From Blastomonas fulva (GTDB taxonomy: Bacteria; Pseudomonadota; Alphaproteobacteria; Sphingomonadales; Sphingomonadaceae), in NCBI RefSeq assembly GCF_003431825.1, contig NZ_CP020083.1, positions 1 to 64,000 on the forward strand: a stretch of DNA of 64,000 nt. Direction: 5' to 3'. Position numbers and translations under genes: made by a program. This document shows positions 18,367-25,992 of this stretch, piece after piece. Under the pieces are notes generated by a model. It saw only the letters and a program-made list of their open reading frames with translations. It was not told the DNA's origin and searched no databases. The first letter of the stretch is position 1. The number at the start of each line of letters is the position of its first letter.

Positions 18367-19383
18367 ATGCACATCTTCCTGACCGGGGCGACCGGACTGG
18401 TCGGCGGAGCGCTGGCGGGCGCGCTGCTTGATGCCGGGCACCGCGTCACTGCGCTGGTGCGCGGCGAAGGGCGCGATGTGCTCGACATGGATGCGCGCGA
18501 CCGGATTGGCGAGATCGACGTGCTGCAGGGCGATGTCGCGCTGCCAGGTTTCGGCCTGGCCGGGCCGCCGCAGGATATCGACCTGCTGGTCCACTGCGCC
18601 GCCACGGTCGATTTCGCCGCAGCCGATGCGGTGCATCAGGCGGTCAATGTCGGCGGCACTGCGCACGCCATCGCGCTGGCGCAGGCGTGGAACTGCCCAC
18701 TGCTCCACGTCTCTACCGCTTATGTCTGCGGCCGCGCCGGCGGGCTGATCGCCGAGACCGCCGCCAATCCCGCCGCCGATTTCACCAACGGATACGAGGC
18801 CAGCAAGGCGCGCGCCGAAGCGCTGGTCGACGCGGCGCGTGCGCACGGCCTGGCCGCTGCGATCGCGCGCCCGGCGATCATCGTCGGGCGGTTGAGCGAC
18901 GGCGCGATTGCGCGGATCGACGGCTTCCATCATCTGTTCCGGCTGTTCGGATCGCCACTTCTGGGCGCGGTCCCCGCAGCGAGCGACGCCGCCTTTGCCA
19001 TCGTGCCGATCTGCCACGTCACCGCCGGGCTGATGGCGATAGTGCAAGGTTTCGCCGCGTTCGACGGCCAGCGGGTGCACCTTGTCGGCGCCGCGCCATT
19101 CGCGATGACGGACATGCTGGCGATCGTCGGCGATTATCCCGGCACTGTGCCCGCGACGATCATGCCGCCGCCCGACTATCATGCCAGCGAACGCGACCGG
19201 CGGGTGGCGATGGTCCACCGGCGGATCGGCCCGCAATTCTTCGACTATTTCCAGCGCAGCCCGCGTTTTTCCGGGGAGGCGCTCGCCAGGCTGGCCGACA
19301 TTCCCCCGCCGGTGATCGACGAACCTGCGTTCAGGCGGATGATCGACCACTGCATCCGGGCAGGATTTCTGGACTGGGGCTAA
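18367..19383 (+). CDS. Extended SDR: NAD(P)-dependent epimerase/thioester-reductase-like protein
   Basis: The 338-residue protein is read from ATG 18367 with AGGAG 7 bases upstream. It starts MHIFLTGATGLVGGALAGAL, the TGxxGxxG nucleotide-binding motif of extended short-chain dehydrogenases. The catalytic YxxxK is YEASK at residues 143-147, with the partner Ser/Thr in HVSTAYVCG. The order of motifs resembles the NAD-binding-4 (acyl reductase-like) branch. The C-terminal third (HASERDRRVAMVHRRIGPQFFDYF) carries no signature I know. Substrate unknown. It is convergent with the crotonase gene. Confidence 0.8.
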   Translation: MHIFLTGATGLVGGALAGALLDAGHRVTALVRGEGRDVLDMDARDRIGEIDVLQGDVALPGFGLAGPPQDIDLLVHCAATVDFAAADAVHQAVNVGGTAHAIALAQAWNCPLLHVSTAYVCGRAGGLIAETAANPAADFTNGYEASKARAEALVDAARAHGLAAAIARPAIIVGRLSDGAIARIDGFHHLFRLFGSPLLGAVPAASDAAFAIVPICHVTAGLMAIVQGFAAFDGQRVHLVGAAPFAMTDMLAIVGDYPGTVPATIMPPPDYHASERDRRVAMVHRRIGPQFFDYFQRSPRFSGEALARLADIPPPVIDEPAFRRMIDHCIRAGFLDWG

Positions 19384-19389
19384 TTCGCG

Positions 19390-20187
19390 TCAGCTGAAGT
19401 TGGCAGGCCGTTTCTGCATGAACGCGAACACCGCCTCCATCTGGTTGGGCGTGCGGATGATCTGGTCCTGCAGCACGCTTTCCTCCATCAGGATGGCATC
19501 GGTGTCGAGGTCCGGGGCCCGGTTGAACAGGTCCTTGGCGGCGCGCACCGCGTCCGGGTTCTTGGATGCAATGTCGGTGGCGATGGCCATCGCGCGGGCA
19601 TGGGGATCGGCATCGAGATGCGTCGCAAAGCCGATGCGGCCCGCCTCCTCACCCGAGAACTCGCGGTTAGTGTAAGTGAGCTCGCGCAGCACATCGTCGC
19701 GCACGGTGCCGCGCCACAAAGCATAGCCGCCCATGTCGGGGATCAGCCCCCAGCGCATTTCCATCACCGACAGCCGCGCATCGGGCGCGATGATGCGCAT
19801 GCACGCGCCCGACATGATCTGCAGACCACCGCCGAAACACACCCCGTGCACCGCGGCGATCACCGGCATCGGTAGCTTGCGCCAGCCGAACGCGACCTGC
19901 TGGAACTTGTTGGCGTTGCCATAGGTCCTGTCGGTAAGCGCGGCGGGTGCATCCCCGCCCGACCCACCGCCCGACGCGGTGAAGCTTGCCATGTCGAGCC
20001 CGGCGCAGAACGAGCGCCCCTCGCCCGACAAGACCACCGCGCGCACGCCGGGTTCGCTGCCCAGACGGTCGATCGCGGCGATGATGCCATCGAACATCGC
20101 CGGGTCGAGCGCGTTCATCTTGTCCGCGCGGTTCAGCCGGACATCGGCGACATGGTTTGCGATAGTGATGCTGACCCGGTCGTTCAT
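19390..20187 (-). CDS. Crotonase-fold enoyl-CoA hydratase/isomerase
   Basis: The 265-residue protein has the crotonase core: RADKMNALDPAMFDGI, FCAGLDMASF (oxyanion-hole backbone), and HGVCFGGGLQIMSGACMRI (second oxyanion segment), then MEMRWGLIPDMGG with a catalytic-type Glu. Length is usual. It would hydrate or isomerise an acyl-CoA thioester; the actual substrate is not readable. The start overlaps the stop of the upstream isomerase gene by four bases (ATGA), indicating one transcript. Confidence 0.88.
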   Translation of the reverse strand: MNDRVSITIANHVADVRLNRADKMNALDPAMFDGIIAAIDRLGSEPGVRAVVLSGEGRSFCAGLDMASFTASGGGSGGDAPAALTDRTYGNANKFQQVAFGWRKLPMPVIAAVHGVCFGGGLQIMSGACMRIIAPDARLSVMEMRWGLIPDMGGYALWRGTVRDDVLRELTYTNREFSGEEAGRIGFATHLDADPHARAMAIATDIASKNPDAVRAAKDLFNRAPDLDTDAILMEESVLQDQIIRTPNQMEAVFAFMQKRPANFS

Positions 20188-20813
20188 GAAATGCTCTCTC
20201 CCTTGGCGCGCTTCAGCGCCTGTTCCACCAGCGGCAACTGGTCGTTGCCAAAATACATATCGGTGCTTCCCACGAAAATCGAGGGCGAACCATAGCCGCC
20301 GCGTGCCACCAATGCGTCGGTGTTGGCGCGCAGGCGGTCCTTGACCGGCTGGCTGTTCGCCGCAGCAATCAGCGCTGCGCCATCCATGCCGATGGCGCCG
20401 GCGACAGCTGTGATTTCCGCAGGATCGTCGAGATTGCGCTGTTCGACGAAATAGGCATGGAAGGCAGCCTCGGCAAAGCGCTCGAGCGCAGCCTGGTCAT
20501 CCTCCAGCGCGCAGGCGGCACGCATGGCGTGGATGCTCTTGAGTGGGTGCCATGGCGCGGGGAAGTGCAACTCCACCCCGGTCCATTGCGCCCAGTCGCG
20601 CAGGATCTTTCCCATATGCCGGAACTTGGGGCTGCTCGCATTTTCGCGCGCGGCATAGACCGAGGGGTTCGCGGCGTTGAACACCCCGCCGACCAGGATC
20701 GGGGTCCAGCGGATCGCCGCCCCGTGTCTTGCTGCCAGCGGGCGGATGTTGTGGAACGCGAGATATGTCCACGGGCTGGAGAGGTCGAAGCAGAATTCGA
20801 TTTGGGCGGTCAT
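20184..20813 (-). CDS. 2-hydroxychromene-2-carboxylate isomerase-like DsbA-family protein
   Basis: The 209-residue thioredoxin-fold protein starts MTAQIEFCFDLSSPWTYLAF. The Ser-Ser-Pro in place of a CxxC pair is the mark of the kappa-class GST/HCCA isomerase family, in which a Ser binds glutathione. The C-terminal segment ARGGYGSPSIFVGSTDMYFGNDQLPLVEQAL carries the cis-Pro region and family ending. In naphthalene degradation the enzyme isomerises 2-hydroxychromene-2-carboxylate; no other naphthalene genes are nearby, so the substrate here may differ. It is coupled to the crotonase gene. Confidence 0.88.
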   Translation of the reverse strand: MTAQIEFCFDLSSPWTYLAFHNIRPLAARHGAAIRWTPILVGGVFNAANPSVYAARENASSPKFRHMGKILRDWAQWTGVELHFPAPWHPLKSIHAMRAACALEDDQAALERFAEAAFHAYFVEQRNLDDPAEITAVAGAIGMDGAALIAAANSQPVKDRLRANTDALVARGGYGSPSIFVGSTDMYFGNDQLPLVEQALKRAKGESIS

Positions 20814-20892
20814 GTGGTGACGTTCCTTTCTTGCCCGTTCTCCAGCGAGTGCCGGAGCCCAGGGGTCAGATTAATCGTCCGGTGCACAATCC

Positions 20893-20973
20893 CGTCATTC
20901 CCGCGAACGCGGGAATGACGCGTTGGCGCCGCCGCATCGCAAAAGCGGGCCCCCCGCGTTCGCGGGGGTGACG
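20893..20973. repeat. Second copy of the two-palindrome REP-like unit
   Basis: CGTCATTCCCGCGAACGCGG with GAATGACG forms one hairpin (20893-20920). A second hairpin, CCCCCGCGTTCGCGGGGG, is at about 20951-20968. The pattern and the inter-hairpin words (GCATCGCAAAA, AGCGGG) repeat the copy at 15031-15113. It lies between the isomerase gene and the GST gene, both on the minus strand. Confidence 0.75.
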
Positions 20974-21006
20974 ATTCCAATGCCGTTGCGGCAGAACCGC
21001 AACCCA

Positions 21007-21696
21007 TCACGTCTTGATCCCGAACAATGTCTCGCGCGTCTTCGCATCCGCCTGCGGGTTGCGGTTGATCGCGTCCTTCATCACATTCAGCCCTGCCTGA
21101 AGCGCGGGCCGGGCGCGGCACAGCGCATACCAGCGGGCGATGGCGGGATAGTCCGCCAGCGTGATCTCCTGCCGCTTGTGCGTCATGATCCACGGGAAGA
21201 TCGCCATGTCGGCGATGGTGTATTCGCCTCCCGCGACATACTCCGCCTCCCCCAGCCGCCGGTCGAGCACGCCATAGAGCCGCGCGGTCTCGCGCGCGTA
21301 GCGATCGATGGCATAAGGCAGCTTCTCGGGCGCATAGAGCTTGAAATGGCCGTTCTGGCCAAGCATCGGGCCAAGGCCGCCCATCTGCCACATCAGCCAT
21401 TCGTGCACCCGCGTGCGCCCGCGCAGATCGCCGGGCATGAACAGCCCCGTCTTGTCAGCAAGATAGAGCAGGATCGCCCCGGTCTCGAACACACTGACCG
21501 GATCGCCGCCGCCGGGCGGGGCATGGTCAACGATCGCAGGAATGCGGTTGTTGGGGCTGATCTCCAGGAACTCGGGCGCGAACTGCTCGCCCGCGCCGAT
21601 GTTCACCGGCCTGACCGTATAGGGCAGCCCGCATTCCTCGAGCATGATCGATATCTTCCACCCATTGGGGGTGGGCGCATAATACAGGTCGATCAT
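21007..21696 (-). CDS. Nu-class (YfcG/YghU-like) glutathione S-transferase
   Basis: The 229-residue protein is read from ATG 21696 (MIDLYYAPTPNGWKISIMLE). The TPNGWK start is typical of Nu-class GSTs with disulfide-bond reductase activity, in which a Thr/Asn rather than Tyr contacts glutathione. NNRIPAIVD and FETGAILLYLAD are the cis-Pro and the glutathione gamma-Glu contact regions. The all-helical C-terminal domain begins near residue 90 and includes YTIADMAIFPW. The ORF extends further upstream in frame, but those codons overlap the regulator gene and have a shadow-like composition. Confidence 0.9.
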   Translation of the reverse strand: MIDLYYAPTPNGWKISIMLEECGLPYTVRPVNIGAGEQFAPEFLEISPNNRIPAIVDHAPPGGGDPVSVFETGAILLYLADKTGLFMPGDLRGRTRVHEWLMWQMGGLGPMLGQNGHFKLYAPEKLPYAIDRYARETARLYGVLDRRLGEAEYVAGGEYTIADMAIFPWIMTHKRQEITLADYPAIARWYALCRARPALQAGLNVMKDAINRNPQADAKTRETLFGIKT

Positions 21697-21766
21697 TGCA
21701 ACAGGGCCTCTCCGCACGGATTCGCATTGCGTCTTGCAACCGATCATAACGCGGCTTGCCGCGCTG

Positions 21767-22492
21767 TCACCCCCGCGGATGAGGTGCGCACACCAACCGG
21801 TAGCCCTGGCGCTTGACCGTCTCGATCCGCACCGCGCCGCCCAGCGACGCCAGCCGCTGGCGCAGCTTGAAGATGTGCACCTCGGGGCTGTTGGTGCCGG
21901 GATCGAACGCGGTCCGCCAGACCGATCTGAGCAGCACGTCGCGGCTGACCGGCAGCCCGGCATGGCGCGCCAGCACCAGCAGCAGATCGAACTCGCGCGG
22001 CATCAGCGGCACGATCTCGCCGCGCCAGCACAATTGGCGCAGACCGGTGTCGAAGCTGAACCCTGCCAGCCGGATGATCCCCTGGGCCGCATCGCGCGCG
22101 CGCTGGGCGGCGATCATCCGGGCGGCAAGCTCATAGGGCGCGATCCGCCCCGACACCGCATCGTCCGCGCCGGAGAGGATTAGCCGCGCCCGCGCCTGCG
22201 GGGCCTGCACGCCATGGATCAGCAGCGGCGCGAGCCTCGGCGGGGTGTCGTCGAGCAGGCTGCGCACCATCTCGCGGTGACGCGCATCGCACAGCACTGG
22301 CGCGATCGGCGATGGTCTGGTCTGGCCATCGGACAGCTCGGCCTGCACGCCAAAGCGCGCCAGCGACTGGGCCAGCATCCGGGCGAGCGGCGTCCATGCG
22401 GCACGATCGGCTCCGATCAGCAGCCAGCTGGCCCGCGGACCACAGGCCACGCCCCCTGATCTTGCCAGACATGCATCGTCGCCACGCCACAT
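21767..22492 (-). CDS. OmpR/PhoB-type winged-helix regulator with degenerate receiver
   Basis: The 241-residue protein has a C-terminal winged-helix domain (about residues 140-238): LMPREFDLLLVLARHAGLPVS, then VHIFKLRQRL and VKRQGYRLV, the recognition helix and wing of the OmpR family. The N-terminal half is receiver-like (GADDAV, then a helix YELAARMIAAQRARD), but the usual acidic pocket near residues 10-15 is missing and only a possible Asp in VLCDARH remains. No kinase gene adjoins it. The target genes are unknown. Confidence 0.72.
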   Translation of the reverse strand: MWRGDDACLARSGGVACGPRASWLLIGADRAAWTPLARMLAQSLARFGVQAELSDGQTRPSPIAPVLCDARHREMVRSLLDDTPPRLAPLLIHGVQAPQARARLILSGADDAVSGRIAPYELAARMIAAQRARDAAQGIIRLAGFSFDTGLRQLCWRGEIVPLMPREFDLLLVLARHAGLPVSRDVLLRSVWRTAFDPGTNSPEVHIFKLRQRLASLGGAVRIETVKRQGYRLVCAPHPRG

Positions 22493-22605
22493 CGCCCCGC
22501 TCCTGCAAGACGTCCGCCGGGACGCCGTGCAGGCGGTTAAAGCGCGTTCATCGCAGAGATGTCAGGGCAACCGCCTCCGAAACGGAGCGACCCTTTGCCT
22601 TTGCG

Positions 22606-23817
22606 TCAGCTGCCGACGGCCTGTCCGGGGGCGTTGACGCCCATGCTGGTGAGGTAGCGCTTCACGTTGCGCGCCGCCTGGCGCAGCCGCTGCTCGTTCT
22701 CGACCATCGCGATGCGGACATAGCCTTCGCCGTCCTCGCCATAGCCCACGCCGGGGGCCACCGCGACCTTGGCATGCTGCAGCAGCTGCTTGGAAAACTC
22801 GAGCGACCCCATGTGCTTCAGCGCGGGAGGCAGAGGTGCCCAGGCGAACATCGATGCGCGCGGCGGCGGGATATCCCACCCTGCCCGGCCGAACGCCTCG
22901 ACCATCACGTCGCGGCGCTTGTGATAGAGTTCGCGGTTCTTCTGGACGATATCCTGCGGGCCATTGAGCGCCGCGCAGGCCGCCGCCTGGATGGGCGTGA
23001 ATGCTCCATAATCGAGATAGCTCTTCACCCGGGTCAGCGCCGAGATCAAAGTCTTGTTACCCACGGCAAAGCCCATGCGCCATCCGGCCATCGAATAGGT
23101 CTTCGACATCGAGGTGAATTCGACCGCGACATCCTTGGCCCCGGGAACCTGCAGGATCGAGGGCGTAGGGCAGCCGTCGAAGTACAGTTCGCTATAGGCA
23201 AGGTCGGACAGGACCCAGACCTTGTTCTCCTTGGCCCAGGCGACCAACCGCTCGTAGAAGGCGAGGTCGACCACTTCGGCAGTGGGGTTGGAGGGATAGC
23301 CGACGACCAGCACCGAGGGACGCGGGACGGTGAACGCCATCGCGCGGTCGAGCGAGCGCCAGTAGTTCTCGTCGGGCGTGGTCGGCACCGAGCGGATCGT
23401 CGCGCCGGCGATGATGAACCCGAAGGTGTGGATCGGATAGCTGGGGTTGGGCGCGAGCACGACATCGCCCGGCGCGGTGATCGCGTTGGCGAGGCTGGAA
23501 AGCCCTTCCTTCGATCCCATCGTCACCACGACCTCGGTCTCGGGATCGAGTTCGACGTTGAAGCGGCGCGCGTAATAGTTGGCCTGCGCCTTGCGAAGCC
23601 CGGGAATGCCCTTGGACTGGCTGTAGCCGTGCGCATCGGGCTTCATCGCGACTTCGCACAATTTCTCGATCACGTGCGGCGGCGGCGGCAGGTCGGGATT
23701 GCCCATGCCCAGATCGATGATGTCCTCTCCGGCCGCTCGCGCCGCGGCCCGCATCGCATTGACTTCGGCAATGACATAAGGGGGCAGGCGTTTGATGCGG
23801 TAGAATTCTTCGGACAT
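22606..23817 (-). CDS. PLP-dependent class I/II aminotransferase (AlaC/LL-DAP aminotransferase-like)
   Basis: The 403-residue fold type I enzyme starts MSEEFYRIKRLPPYVIAEVN at ATG 23817. Visible elements are DLGMGNPDLPPPP, YPSNPTAEV, SDLAYSELYFDG, and SMSKTYSMAGWRMGF with the Schiff-base Lys. This arrangement is that of glutamate-pyruvate aminotransferase AlaC and its relatives, which in sphingomonads are annotated either as AlaC or as LL-diaminopimelate aminotransferase. The most likely role is alanine synthesis. It is divergent from phaC. Confidence 0.85.
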   Translation of the reverse strand: MSEEFYRIKRLPPYVIAEVNAMRAAARAAGEDIIDLGMGNPDLPPPPHVIEKLCEVAMKPDAHGYSQSKGIPGLRKAQANYYARRFNVELDPETEVVVTMGSKEGLSSLANAITAPGDVVLAPNPSYPIHTFGFIIAGATIRSVPTTPDENYWRSLDRAMAFTVPRPSVLVVGYPSNPTAEVVDLAFYERLVAWAKENKVWVLSDLAYSELYFDGCPTPSILQVPGAKDVAVEFTSMSKTYSMAGWRMGFAVGNKTLISALTRVKSYLDYGAFTPIQAAACAALNGPQDIVQKNRELYHKRRDVMVEAFGRAGWDIPPPRASMFAWAPLPPALKHMGSLEFSKQLLQHAKVAVAPGVGYGEDGEGYVRIAMVENEQRLRQAARNVKRYLTSMGVNAPGQAVGS

Positions 23818-23908
23818 ATCAAATTCGCTTTTCAGTTCTCCGTGAATGGAGCGCGTTCTTTGACGTATGTGCGTGCGCGTGTCGAGCAAAAGCACCGATA
23901 CGCCGGAT

Positions 23909-23927
23909 CCTCCCTTGCAAGGGGAGG
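23909..23927. repeat. Palindrome in the aminotransferase-phaC intergenic region
   Basis: CCTCCCTTGCAAGGGGAGG is an almost perfect palindrome, positioned between divergent genes. It resembles other CTTGCA-centred repeats in this window (1850, 49080). Function unknown; it could be a dispersed repeat rather than an operator. Confidence 0.45.
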
Positions 23928-23998
23928 AGTGAGAAGGACTTATCTTTGCGGGCCGGCGCTGCTAGGACACCGGCAAAGAGCAAAAGCGAGAGACGATC

Positions 23999-25816
23999 AT
24001 GCCAGGCGATACCGAAATCACCACCCCGGGACTGCCCACGCTGGAAGAGATGCAGCACTGGACCTGGGTGGTCGGCCGCGCGCAGCAGATGATGCTGGAG
24101 CACGCCGCGACCATGGCGCAGCAGACCCCGATCGACATGAGCGCCTTTACCGATCCGGCGGCGTTCCAGTCGCGGCTTCCCGCCTGGATGGGATCGATGC
24201 CGCAGGCGATGCTCGATGCGCAGGCCGATATGTGGCGCGATGGCATGACCTTGTGGCAGGGTTTCATCGGCGCAATGACCCCGCCGGCCATGCTCGCCGA
24301 AAGCGAAGGCGGACCGCCCAGCACGCCGGGTACCGTGCCCGAGCTGCGCAGCGACCGCCGCTTTGCCGCGCGCCAGTGGCACGACAACCCGGTCTATGCG
24401 CTCATCCAGCAGAGCTATTTGATGGTGTCCGAACAGATGCTCCGCATCGCCGACAGCGTCGATGGGCTGGAGCCGCGGCAGAAGGAAAAGATGCGCTTTG
24501 CGCTCAAGGGCCTGCTCGACGCATCGAGCCCCGCCAACTTCGCAATGACCAATCCGCTGGTGCTGGAGAAGATGGTCGAGAGCAAGGGCGAGAACCTGCT
24601 CAATGGCCTGGATCACATGCTGTCCGACATGCGCAAGGGCCAGCTCACCCACACCGATCCCGACGCGTTCGAGCTTGGCCGCAACATCGCGGTCACCCCG
24701 GGCAAGGTGGTCTACGAAACGCCGCTGTTCCAGCTGATCCAGTACGCGCCCGCCACCGACGAGGTGCTCGAGATTCCGCTGGTGATCTTCCCGCCCTGGA
24801 TCAACCGCTTCTACATCCTCGATCTCAACCCGCAGAAAAGCTTCGTCAAATGGGCGACCGAACAGGGCATCACCGTGTTCATGGTGTCGTGGAAGTCCGC
24901 CGACGAGAGCATGGCCGAGGTGATCTGGGACGATTACGTCAAGGCGCAGATCGAGGCGATCGATGTGGTGCGCGAGGCTCTCGACGTCCGCCAAGTCCAC
25001 ACCATCGGCTATTGCGTCGCGGGCACCACGCTCGCCGCCACGCTGGCGCTGCTGGCCAAGCGCGGCGAGGCCGAGCGCGTCAAGAGCGTCACCTTCTTCA
25101 CCGCGCAGGTCGATTTCGAAAAGGCGGGCGACCTCACATTGTTCGTCGATGACGAGCAGCTGAAGCTGGTCGATCAGCTGGGCGCCAAGGGGTATCTCGA
25201 CGGGCGCTATATGGCCGCCACCTTCAACCTGCTGCGCGGCCGCGACCTCATCTGGAACTATGTGATCAACAACTATCTGCTGGGCGAGGACTATCCCCCG
25301 TTCGACCTGCTCCACTGGAACGGCGACACCACCAACCTGCCCGCCAAGTGGCACAAGTCGTACCTCAAGGATCTCTATCGCGACAACCGGCTGGTCCAGC
25401 CCGGATCGCTGGTCGTCGACGGCACCCCGATCGACCTCAGGCTCATCGAAACCCCGGCGTATATCCAGGCGGGCAAGGAGGACCATATCGCCCCGCTGGA
25501 AAGCGTGTGGCGGCTGACCGATCACCTCTCGGGCCCGGTGCGCTTCGTGCTCGCAGGCTCGGGGCATATCGCAGGCGTGGTCAACCCGCCCTCGATGAAG
25601 AAGTACCAGTACTGGACCAACGAGGCGCCGGTGAACGGGCTCGAGCATTTCATAGCGGGCGCGACCGAGACCAAGGGCAGCTGGTGGCCCGACTGGATCG
25701 AATGGCTCAAGGCCCATGCCCCCGCCACGGTCAAGGCCAAGGGCGCGCGCGTCCCCGGCAAGGGCAAGCTCAAGGCCATCGAGGATGCACCCGGGCGCTA
25801 CGTCAAGACGCGCTGA
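23999..25816 (+). CDS. phaC: Class I poly(3-hydroxyalkanoate) synthase
   Basis: The 605-residue protein polymerises (R)-3-hydroxyacyl-CoA on the surface of PHA granules. The nucleophile is Cys339 in GYCVAGTTLA, the lipase-like box; the second glycine of the usual GxCxGG pattern is Ala here. VIFPPWINRFYILDL, FMVSWKSADESM and the C-terminal GSGHIAG (catalytic His) with WWPDWIEWL are the class I blocks. The N-terminal helix region (about residues 1-100) is normal. No phaA, phaB or phaE lies beside it; the phasin gene follows about 175 bp downstream with its own promoter. Confidence 0.95.
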   Translation: MPGDTEITTPGLPTLEEMQHWTWVVGRAQQMMLEHAATMAQQTPIDMSAFTDPAAFQSRLPAWMGSMPQAMLDAQADMWRDGMTLWQGFIGAMTPPAMLAESEGGPPSTPGTVPELRSDRRFAARQWHDNPVYALIQQSYLMVSEQMLRIADSVDGLEPRQKEKMRFALKGLLDASSPANFAMTNPLVLEKMVESKGENLLNGLDHMLSDMRKGQLTHTDPDAFELGRNIAVTPGKVVYETPLFQLIQYAPATDEVLEIPLVIFPPWINRFYILDLNPQKSFVKWATEQGITVFMVSWKSADESMAEVIWDDYVKAQIEAIDVVREALDVRQVHTIGYCVAGTTLAATLALLAKRGEAERVKSVTFFTAQVDFEKAGDLTLFVDDEQLKLVDQLGAKGYLDGRYMAATFNLLRGRDLIWNYVINNYLLGEDYPPFDLLHWNGDTTNLPAKWHKSYLKDLYRDNRLVQPGSLVVDGTPIDLRLIETPAYIQAGKEDHIAPLESVWRLTDHLSGPVRFVLAGSGHIAGVVNPPSMKKYQYWTNEAPVNGLEHFIAGATETKGSWWPDWIEWLKAHAPATVKAKGARVPGKGKLKAIEDAPGRYVKTR

Positions 25817-25903
25817 CGCGCTTGCAGCATAAGCCATGCTGCGCTAGACATCCTTGACGATCAGGAGCGCGGCCAGCCTGCCAATCCTTGCAGATTTGCA
25901 CTT

Positions 25904-25966
25904 TTGTGCAGTGCAACATTTTCCCTTGACGTCACCCCCTCGGATCACTATTGTGCAGTGCAGCAT
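25904..25966 (+). promoter_or_regulatory. Phasin promoter with two near-identical operators (probably PhaR sites)
   Basis: Two direct copies of TTGTGCAGTGCARCAT lie at 25904-25919 and 25951-25966, 47 bases apart. Between and across them is a sigma-70-type promoter: TTGACG at 25926-25931 and TATTGT at 25949-25954 with a 17-base spacer. The second copy covers the -10 end and the likely start site. TGC/GCA-rich elements of this sort are bound by the PHA-responsive repressor PhaR in Paracoccus and Rhodobacter. The identity of the regulator is inferred; no phaR is in the window. Confidence 0.75.
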
Positions 25967-25992
25967 AACGCAGCAGATGAGTGAAACCGACC

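Noticed and set aside
15031..20973. Palindromic repeats as a CRISPR array
   Set aside because: Only two units, nearly 6 kb apart, no regular spacers and no cas genes.
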